Shown piece after piece: positions 1-4,806 of a stretch of 5,833 nt of DNA. The notes under the pieces were generated by a model, which was given only the letters and a program-made list of their open reading frames with translations, did not search any database and had not been told where the DNA came from. The stretch comes from Desulfobacterales bacterium (GTDB lineage: Bacteria; Desulfobacterota; Desulfobacteria; Desulfobacterales; JAHIVH01), in the NCBI GenBank assembly GCA_020056645.1, contig JAGVHJ010000402.1, positions 1 to 5,833 of the forward strand. Direction: 5' to 3'. Position 1 is the first letter of the stretch; every line of letters begins with the position of its first letter. The position numbers were made by a program, and so were the translations under genes.

Positions 1-663
1 AGCGCCGGATCGCTTGATCTTCTGAACCACCGCCGAATAGTCCACGGCCCCTGGCGTGATTCCTTCATACAAGACGACCGCCTGGTCCTTCTTGGATTCT
101 TCAAGGAATTTTTTCGCGAATTCGGCAAACCCTTTGCCATAGTCTCCCTTGTCGTGGATCACGGCGATTTTTGAGAGTTTCAGCACATTCAATGCGAACT
201 CCACATCAAGCCTGGCCTGAGCGTCGTCCGAGGCGATGGTTCTGTAAAAGTTCGGGTATTCACCGCTCTGGGTCAGATCCGGATTGGTGGCGGAGGGAGA
301 GACACAGATGATTTTCGCGTCCTTGTATGTGGAGAGGGCCGCCTTGGTGGCCCCGCTGCAGATGTGGCCGATAACCACATGGGCTCCCTGGGAAACCAGT
401 TTGGTGGCCGTATTGGTCGCAAGCTCCGGTTTGCAGACATCATCCTCAATGAGAAGCTCGACCGGCCTCCCCAGAATTCCTCCCTTGGCGTTGACTTCCT
501 GGACCACCAGCTTCGCGGCGTTAACGCTTGGGATGCCGTAGGAGGCCAGATCGCCGGTGTGAGCCCCCGCAATTCCGATCTTTATTGGCTCAGGTTGCGC
601 GAGGAGGGTTGTCCCATAAAAGACCATTCCCAGAAAAAAAACGAGCATGCCTCTTTCTCTCAT
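1..663 (-). CDS. LivJ/LivK-like branched-chain amino acid ABC transporter substrate-binding protein, N-terminal part (C-terminus outside window)
   Basis: This is a periplasmic type-1 binding protein that captures a substrate, typically Leu/Ile/Val or a related amino or carboxylic acid, for a LIV-type ABC importer. The frame is open to the left edge; 221 residues are visible of a family length near 370-390. Start ATG 663-661 is set by the ribosome site GGAGGA (669-674), 5 nt upstream. Residues 1-22 form a Sec signal peptide (Arg-rich start, hydrophobic core, TTLLA then Gln); there is no lipobox Cys. The mature protein opens with the typical IKIGIAGAHTGDLASYG. Cys77 and Cys102 (DDVC, GHICSGAT) are 25 residues apart, like the LivJ disulfide pair. 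SPSATNP (122-128) and Tyr175 (HDKGDYG) match ligand-binding segments. No permease or ATPase gene is visible; they may lie further left. True ligand unknown. Confidence 0.93.
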   Translation of the reverse strand, partial: MRERGMLVFFLGMVFYGTTLLAQPEPIKIGIAGAHTGDLASYGIPSVNAAKLVVQEVNAKGGILGRPVELLIEDDVCKPELATNTATKLVSQGAHVVIGHICSGATKAALSTYKDAKIICVSPSATNPDLTQSGEYPNFYRTIASDDAQARLDVEFALNVLKLSKIAVIHDKGDYGKGFAEFAKKFLEESKKDQAVVLYEGITPGAVDYSAVVQKIKRSGA

Positions 664-684
664 GTGCTTCCTCCGGTATCTCTT

Positions 685-692
685 CGATTTTT
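685..692. repeat. Target-site duplication, left copy (cgattttt)
   Basis: The 8-bp sequence cgattttt directly abuts the outer end of the left terminal inverted repeat and recurs exactly at 918-925 beyond the right one. The match stops at both sides (684 t versus 917 c; 693 g versus 926 t), so it is exactly 8 bp. This is what a staggered-cut insertion leaves behind. Confidence 0.85.
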
Positions 693-917
693 GTAACTAT
701 TCAGCTATTCATCAAGATGGCGGAAAGCCCGTTTTGTTCGTTCCCTATTTTTTTCGGGAGCTTCTTGGCTTTTTGCTGAACTGGCGAAAACAAAGGCCTC
801 AAACCGTTTGCCCGTTTTAATGGAAAAAGCCGTCGAATCTCTCATCCGAAAAAAAGTAAATGTCACGTCACAAAAGGGCCTTTTTGCCACTAAAACAAGG
901 CCATACTGAATAGTTAC
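693..917. mobile_element. 225-bp MITE, IS66-like ends, complete and non-autonomous
   Basis: The element starts gtaactattcag (693-704) and ends with its perfect reverse complement ctgaatagttac (906-917), and is flanked by an exact 8-bp direct repeat. IS66-family transposons are known for ends beginning GTAA and for 8-bp target duplications, so a mobilising IS66-type transposase elsewhere in the genome is the likely partner (inference). No transposase is encoded inside. Near the left end the heptamer ctattca occurs twice (697-703, 705-711). Near the right end ggcctt (877-882) and aaggcc (897-902) can form a stem. A 61-codon minus-strand frame (890-705, GTG start, no ribosome site) spans most of the interior; I regard it as part of the repeat, not a gene. 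The element lies in the leader of the binding-protein gene, between promoter and ribosome site. Confidence 0.85.
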
Positions 918-925
918 CGATTTTT
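918..925. repeat. Target-site duplication, right copy (cgattttt)
   Basis: Exact second copy of the 8-bp repeat, immediately outside the right terminal inverted repeat. Removing 693-925 restores an uninterrupted pre-insertion sequence with a single cgattttt, leaving the promoter and ribosome site of the leftward gene intact. Confidence 0.85.
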
Positions 926-1158
926 TAATATTATCCGTTTGAATTCTAAATGAAATTTGTCTTCATTGATGGGATCGTATCCTAATAACCGCGCCCCTTT
1001 CCGTCAAGAAAAAAATAGGAGCATGTCACAAGGGCGATGATGGATTCCGCCGAAAAAGAGGCGCTCCTTTCTTCTATACAAAATCCGATAGATGGTGTAT
1101 GCGGAGCTCAATGTGGATTTTTCAAGATGGTGCGAACCAGATAGGGAGGAGACTCCAG
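926..1158. other. Intergenic region between the miniature element and NAD kinase
   Basis: Apart from the minus-strand promoter at 979-1007, I see no gene here. aggagc (1017-1022) and gctcct (1063-1068) are complementary but 40 nt apart, which is weak. No convincing plus-strand -35/-10 pair for NAD kinase stands out, so its promoter is not assigned. The ribosome site GGGAGGAG of NAD kinase sits at 1144-1151. Confidence 0.5.
979..1007 (-). promoter_or_regulatory. Sigma70-type promoter for the leftward binding-protein gene
   Basis: On the minus strand TTGACG (1007-1002; 5/6 to the -35 consensus) is followed after 17 bp by TAGGAT (984-979; 4/6 to the -10). The predicted transcript starts near 972. 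It would run about 300 nt, through the whole miniature element, before reaching the start codon at 663. Without the element the leader would be only about 75 nt. Confidence 0.6.
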
Positions 1159-2034
1159 GTGAAAAAAAGAATCGGGCTGGTGGTCAAGCATGATGAGATG
1201 GCGCTCAAGAAAGCCGATGAATTCGAAGCATGGCTTCTGAAAAGAGAGTGTTGCGTCGTCAGGAAAAATATTCTGCCCCTTCAGGGAGGTGCTCTCCAGG
1301 GGAGCCGCGATTCAGAGGCCTTCCCGCAGAGGGCGACGCCGGATCTCTTCTGCGTGTTTGTGCTCGGGGGAGACGGCACCTTTCTCTCGGCGGCCCGGTG
1401 GATAGGAGATCTTGAGATTCCCATGCTGGGCGTTAAATTCGGGGAGGTGGGCTTTCTTGCCGAGACCGCCGAAGAGAATTTATTCAAGGTGGCCCAGTCG
1501 ATTATTGAAAATCAGTTCACGACCTTTCCCCGGACCCGGCTGACCGCACGGGTTTATAAAAACGACACCCTGGTCCGGAGCGTCACGGTATTAAACGATA
1601 TCGTCATCAACAAAGGGGCTCTTGCGCGTCTTGCCCATATCGATACGGATATCGACGACACCTTTCTGACTACCTATAGAAGCGATGGTCTCATTATCGC
1701 CACGCCCACAGGATCAACCGCCTATTCGTTGGCGGCAGGCGGTCCCGTGATCCATCCAGCCGTATCCGGCATCATCATTACCCCCATCTGCCCCTTCACC
1801 CTGACCAACCGGCCCTTGATCGTTCCAGACTCGGCCCGCATCACGATTCGGATCTCTCCCAAGTCATCCGATATCATGCTGACATTTGACGGACAGGAGG
1901 GGCTTGAAATAACGAGCGACAACAGAATCGTTGTTGAGAAGGGGCCCCACCCGGTCCAGATGATCGCACTCAAAGGCCAGCACTATTATGATGTCCTGAA
2001 AAACAAACTCCGGTGGAGCGGGAGCAGGATTTAG
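1159..2034 (+). CDS. nadK: NAD kinase (ATP/polyphosphate-NAD kinase)
   Basis: Cytoplasmic enzyme that phosphorylates NAD+ to NADP+, the only route to NADP in bacteria. I chose GTG 1159 because GGGAGGAG lies at 1144-1151 with 7 nt spacing and the protein then begins VKKRIGLVVK, the usual first beta strand. This gives 291 residues, normal for the family. An upstream in-frame ATG at 1099 would add 20 residues but has no ribosome site. Family landmarks: GGDGT at 70-74; GVKFGEVGFL at 91-100; ND at 146-147; the long DGLIIATPTGSTAYS block at 176-190 running into GGP (194-196); and DGQ in LTFDGQEG near the C-terminus. Residue 93 is Lys where many bacterial enzymes have Asn (GIN-G); the segment varies in the family, so I expect an active enzyme. 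It converges on the minus-strand operon with only 2 bp between stop codons. Confidence 0.96.
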   Translation: MKKRIGLVVKHDEMALKKADEFEAWLLKRECCVVRKNILPLQGGALQGSRDSEAFPQRATPDLFCVFVLGGDGTFLSAARWIGDLEIPMLGVKFGEVGFLAETAEENLFKVAQSIIENQFTTFPRTRLTARVYKNDTLVRSVTVLNDIVINKGALARLAHIDTDIDDTFLTTYRSDGLIIATPTGSTAYSLAAGGPVIHPAVSGIIITPICPFTLTNRPLIVPDSARITIRISPKSSDIMLTFDGQEGLEITSDNRIVVEKGPHPVQMIALKGQHYYDVLKNKLRWSGSRI

Positions 2035-2036
2035 GT

Positions 2037-2414
2037 CTATTTCACCTCGAAGAGGTTTCCGTCAAAATCCGTTATAAAAACCAGCTTCTTTTCTCCCTTT
2101 TGGATTTGATTGAGCGTCACCCCCATGGAGCGGCATCGCTCGATAAACTCCTGGCGATTCTCCACTTCAATGCAGAGGTGTTCAATGGTCCCGGAGTTTT
2201 TTTTCTTCTGGTCCTGAATAAAGATTTCAAAATGGAGCCCCTCCTTCATGTAATTGATCATTGTCAGATCGGAATCGATACCGAAAATGGCTTTTGAAAG
2301 AGACCGAGGGAGAATTGAGGGACTATTTTTTATAAGCCCTAAGAGCTCCTGATAGAATCTGTCCGCATTTTCTTCCGTCGCACAAACAAGCCCCGCATGT
2401 TTTAAGGCCACCAT
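2037..2414 (-). CDS. VOC (vicinal oxygen chelate)/glyoxalase-fold protein
   Basis: A 125-residue protein of two beta-alpha-beta-beta-beta units, the glyoxalase I/dioxygenase/epimerase superfamily. The four places where metal ligands normally sit are all occupied: His6 (KHAGL), Glu63 (HFEIF), His79 (IEHLCIEV) and Glu123 (LFEV). A metal-dependent enzyme is therefore plausible, as in glyoxalase I or methylmalonyl-CoA epimerase. The closing TDFDGNLFEV motif is typical. Start ATG 2414-2412 has GGAGGAG at 2429-2423, 8 nt upstream. It is the last gene of a three-gene operon, 21 bp after the dehydrogenase stop. The family is too diverse to fix a substrate. By context it may isomerise or epimerise an alpha-hydroxyketone intermediate of the same pathway (inference). 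Confidence 0.85.
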   Translation of the reverse strand: MVALKHAGLVCATEENADRFYQELLGLIKNSPSILPRSLSKAIFGIDSDLTMINYMKEGLHFEIFIQDQKKKNSGTIEHLCIEVENRQEFIERCRSMGVTLNQIQKGEKKLVFITDFDGNLFEVK

Positions 2415-2435
2415 GACGCTTTCTCCTCCATCGTG

Positions 2436-3452
2436 TTAATGATTCGGCTGGATGATGACTTTGATTGAATCCTTTGCATCGGTAACCAGCTTGAACCCTT
2501 TCTTAATATCATTCAGGGGCAATCGGTGGGTGATCATGTCGTCAACGGAAATGAGACCCTCCGCCAGAATCTTCATGGCTTCGGCGATATCGGGAGGACC
2601 GCAATAGTAAGAGGTTTGAATACAAATCTCTTTCATCCAGAAATCATTGATGGGGATCGTCACCTCTTTTCCCGGATCAGGCACGGCGAAGAATACGATG
2701 CATCCCCCTTTTTCGACACATTTCCAGGCGTGGTCGATGGCCGACAGCGCCGATGTGCAGAGTATCACCACGTCCGCTTTGCGCCCACCATGGGCCGCCA
2801 TTAGGCGATCCGGAACATTTTCAGACGCGTTGATCACCGTGTCCGCCCCGATTGTCTTTGCAAAAGCCAGCCGCTTCTCGCTGATGTCCACGGCGATGGC
2901 CCTGCACCCTCTGACCTTGGCCAGTTTCAGATGAAGCAGGCCGGACATGCCGCACCCCAGGATCATGACACCTTGTTTTTTTTTCAATCCCGAAAGCCGC
3001 TGGGCGCGAACCACGCATGCAAGGGGTTCGATAAAGGTGCTCTGATCATAGGAGATGCCCTCCGGAAGGAGGTAGGTTCCTTGTTCGACCAGTCCAGCGG
3101 GAACAACAAGGAACTGGGCGAACCCTCCGGGAAGGCGGTCCTTCACATTCGGGCAAACCGGATAGTGCTCATTTTTACAGTACTCACAGGCCATACAGGG
3201 GACTTTCGGTGCGACGAAGACCCTCTCTCCCGGAGCGTATTTCGTGACATTTTTCCCCGTTTTGATGATTTCGGCGCCTATCTCATGTCCCAAAACCAAC
3301 GGCGCCCGGGGAAGCCGGTACCATTCAGAAATATCACTGCCGCAGATGCCGCATGAGATGACCTTAACAAGCATTTCATCCGGTCCCGGCTCAGGCATGG
3401 GAACCTCTTCTATCCGTATATCGCTGTTGTTGCGCCACATGGAAATTTTCAT
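2436..3452 (-). CDS. Zinc-dependent medium-chain alcohol/polyol dehydrogenase (sorbitol/threonine dehydrogenase-like)
   Basis: A 338-residue cytoplasmic MDR-family oxidoreductase that interconverts a secondary alcohol and a ketone with a nicotinamide cofactor. The N-terminal GroES-like domain has the catalytic zinc site Cys37 (CGICGSD), His56-Glu57 (GHE) and Glu142 (EPL), and a full structural zinc loop Cys86, Cys89, Cys92, Cys100. The Rossmann domain has GCGMSG (166-171), and Asp189 (AVDIS) at the end of the second strand points to NAD(H) over NADP(H). The start lies only 11 nt after the stop of the thiolase gene. No good ribosome site precedes ATG 3452 (or Met5), so translation is probably coupled to the upstream gene. 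The subgroup suggests polyols, threonine-like amino alcohols or sugar derivatives; the substrate cannot be read from sequence. Confidence 0.92.
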   Translation of the reverse strand: MKISMWRNNSDIRIEEVPMPEPGPDEMLVKVISCGICGSDISEWYRLPRAPLVLGHEIGAEIIKTGKNVTKYAPGERVFVAPKVPCMACEYCKNEHYPVCPNVKDRLPGGFAQFLVVPAGLVEQGTYLLPEGISYDQSTFIEPLACVVRAQRLSGLKKKQGVMILGCGMSGLLHLKLAKVRGCRAIAVDISEKRLAFAKTIGADTVINASENVPDRLMAAHGGRKADVVILCTSALSAIDHAWKCVEKGGCIVFFAVPDPGKEVTIPINDFWMKEICIQTSYYCGPPDIAEAMKILAEGLISVDDMITHRLPLNDIKKGFKLVTDAKDSIKVIIQPNH

Positions 3453-3463
3453 AAGACAGAGAA

Positions 3464-4345
3464 TCAGCCTTGATTTTTTAAAGTATTGTAAAGCGCATAG
3501 GCCTTTTCAGGCGTTTCGTTGTCGTGGACCACCGCCTTCACGGCCTGAATCATTGCAACCGGCGCATCCGACTGAAAAATATTGCGGCCCATATCCACGC
3601 CGCTCGCGCCCTTCTGGACCGCATTGTACGCCATGGTCAGCGCATCCAGTTCCGGTATTTTTTTACCGCCCGCCATCACAATGGGAACCGGACATGAGGC
3701 CGTCACGGTTTCAAACCCTTCCTCGATATAATAGCTTTTGATGTAATGGGCCCCCAGCTCTGCGCATATCCGGGTGGCGAGCCGGAAATAGCGGGCGTCT
3801 CTCGTCATATCCTTGCCCACCGCCGTGACCGCCAACACCGGTATGCCATATCGATTTCCTAGGTCCACCATCTTTGTCATGTTAATGATAGACTCTTTTT
3901 CAAACTCCCCGCCAATAAACACCTGAACGGCCATGGCGCAGACATTGAGGCGGATCGATTCCTCGATATCAACAGCGATCTCTTCATTGGAGAGTTCCTT
4001 GAGAATACTCGTGCCGCCGGAGACTCTCAGTACGATGGACTGTGAAACGGAGGGCGGCACAATGCTTCGCAAAATTCCCCGTGTTAGCATCAGGGTGTCC
4101 GCATAAGGCACCAGCGGCAGGATGCTCAGATCAATCCGCTCCAGTCCTGTGGTGGGACCCTGAAAATACCCATGGTCAATGGCCAGCATCACGGTACGAC
4201 CCGATTTGGGATTAAAAATTCTTGCAAGCCTGTTTTTTATTCCCCAGTCAAGGGAATTGGAGCCCTTGAGAAAGAATCCTTCGGTTTTTTGCGGTGTATC
4301 GGCGAAATATTTTTTACCTTCCTTCAAGTCATCCAGATCTGCCAT
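3464..4345 (-). CDS. lsrF: LsrF-type 3-hydroxy-5-phosphonooxypentane-2,4-dione thiolase (DeoC/FbaB-like class I aldolase family)
   Basis: In E. coli, LsrF ends autoinducer-2 breakdown by transferring an acetyl group from phospho-HPD to CoA, giving acetyl-CoA and dihydroxyacetone phosphate. Compared from memory with E. coli LsrF, this 293-residue protein is colinear over its whole length: start MADLDD, DHGYFQGPTTGLERID (57-72), TRGILRS (88-94), VGKDMTRDARYF (176-187), AGGKK and GASGVDMGRNIFQS near the C-terminus. The Schiff-base lysine falls at the same number, Lys203 (HYIKSYY). ATG 4345 is chosen because it gives the LsrF-like N-terminus and has AAGGGGGG at 4356-4349; an upstream TTG (4366) is less likely. 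It is the first gene of the operon with the dehydrogenase and VOC genes. No LsrK, LsrG, LsrR or Lsr transporter is visible, so a role outside AI-2 turnover is possible. Confidence 0.9.
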   Translation of the reverse strand: MADLDDLKEGKKYFADTPQKTEGFFLKGSNSLDWGIKNRLARIFNPKSGRTVMLAIDHGYFQGPTTGLERIDLSILPLVPYADTLMLTRGILRSIVPPSVSQSIVLRVSGGTSILKELSNEEIAVDIEESIRLNVCAMAVQVFIGGEFEKESIINMTKMVDLGNRYGIPVLAVTAVGKDMTRDARYFRLATRICAELGAHYIKSYYIEEGFETVTASCPVPIVMAGGKKIPELDALTMAYNAVQKGASGVDMGRNIFQSDAPVAMIQAVKAVVHDNETPEKAYALYNTLKNQG

Positions 4346-4388
4346 TGTCCCCCCTTGGATCTCCAAGTTGTTGAATAATTAATACCTG

Positions 4389-4417
4389 ACGTTATTTCTG
4401 TTTTACTCGATGTTCAA
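4389..4417 (-). promoter_or_regulatory. Possible promoter of the thiolase-dehydrogenase-VOC operon
   Basis: On the minus strand TTGAAC (4417-4412) is followed after 17 bp by TAACGT (4394-4389). The -35 is fair but the -10 is poor (3/6), so this is tentative. The -35 lies within the left arm of the palindromic repeat at 4405-4548, so the repeat could have contributed part of the promoter. Downstream, in the leader, CTTGGA/TCCAAG (4367-4354) can form a small hairpin whose 3' arm overlaps the start of the ribosome site. Confidence 0.3.
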
Positions 4418-4548
4418 GTTTTTGTTAATTTCCCCAACTCCGGCGTTGGAAAAAAATTTGATCCTCGAAATACCTCATGTATTCCTGCGGGCACAATTTT
4501 TTTCCGCCTTGGATTTGAACAAATTTCCTAAAAACTTGAAGATCGAGT
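4405..4548. repeat. 144-bp imperfect palindromic intergenic repeat
   Basis: The outer arms actcgatgttcaagttttt (4405-4423) and aaaaacttgaagatcgagt (4530-4548) are inverted copies matching at 18 of 19 positions. The inner arms ggaaaaaaatt (4448-4458) and aattttttttcc-type aattttttt+cc (4495-4505) are perfect 11-bp inverted copies. Both pairs lie at equal distance (43 bp) from their ends, so the whole unit is one long palindrome centred near 4476. A smaller aatac/gtatt pair (4469-4473, 4479-4483) sits at the centre, and the stretches between arms are also partly complementary. The transcript of either strand could fold into a long hairpin. No clear target-site duplication is visible. It resembles a dispersed palindromic repeat or a small non-autonomous element. 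Confidence 0.7.
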
Positions 4549-4733
4549 TTTATAAAAATGTGAAAAAAACCAAGTCCGAGTTTTCCATATCGGAGTATGA
4601 AAAAAGAGGATCTTTGTCAATCGAATTAAGAAACAAGAAATCGTCATTTTCTACTCAAAGCAAGAAAAGCGCTCTTTTAGGAATTGCATCGGGTATCGCA
4701 TCCTTCGCGTCTTCTTTATCAAATCATCAGAAA
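4549..4733. other. AT-rich intergenic tract, no convincing gene
   Basis: This tract is markedly richer in A/T than the flanking genes. A plus-strand open frame of 119 codons runs from ATG 4410 to a stop ending at 4769. Its first 46 codons are simply the palindromic repeat read through, no ribosome site precedes it (nor the inner GTG at 4560), it is Ser/Lys-rich, and its 3' end overlaps the strong promoter of the next gene. I therefore do not call it a gene. A short Ala/Gly/Ser hydrophobic stretch (SALLGIASGIASFASSLS) near its C-terminus is the only protein-like feature; a decayed gene cannot be excluded. Confidence 0.5.
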
Positions 4734-4763
4734 TTGACAAGATGCCGGAATTGGCAGTATACT
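4734..4763 (+). promoter_or_regulatory. Near-consensus sigma70 promoter for the SDR gene
   Basis: TTGACA (4734-4739, perfect -35) and TATACT (4758-4763, 5/6 -10) are separated by 18 bp. The predicted start near 4770 leaves a leader of about 37 nt before ATG 4807. A second perfect -10 hexamer, TATAAT, lies at 4779-4784 but has no matching -35 at the right distance. Confidence 0.7.
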
Positions 4764-4806
4764 TTTTGAGAAATGACATATAATCCCAGAAACATCAGGC
4801 GACGCC

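Noticed and set aside
1037..1144. 35-codon plus-strand frame (MMDSAEKEALL...) ahead of NAD kinase
   Set aside because: No proper ribosome site (only AGGG too close to the start), no recognisable motif, and it ends inside the NAD kinase ribosome site region; could be a leader peptide but nothing supports it.
1099..1158. 20-residue N-terminal extension of NAD kinase from ATG 1099
   Set aside because: No ribosome site at 1099, while GTG 1159 has an excellent one and yields the normal family N-terminus.
2000..2018. Minus-strand ctccaccggag followed by tttgttttt, a possible terminator of the VOC gene
   Set aside because: The stem is only 4 bp and lies within the nadK coding sequence; too weak to call.
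2044..2056. Plus-strand acctc-gaa-gaggt hairpin just after nadK
   Set aside because: A 5-bp stem with only three following T residues and inside the VOC coding region; not a convincing terminator.
2037..4345. Calling the three-gene operon an lsr (AI-2 uptake and breakdown) operon
   Set aside because: Only LsrF is recognisable; kinase, isomerase, repressor and transporter genes are absent from the visible operon.
4410..4769. 119-codon plus-strand open frame
   Set aside because: Its first third is the palindromic repeat, it has no ribosome site, its codon use is unlike the neighbours, and its 3' end overlaps the -35/-10 of the SDR promoter.
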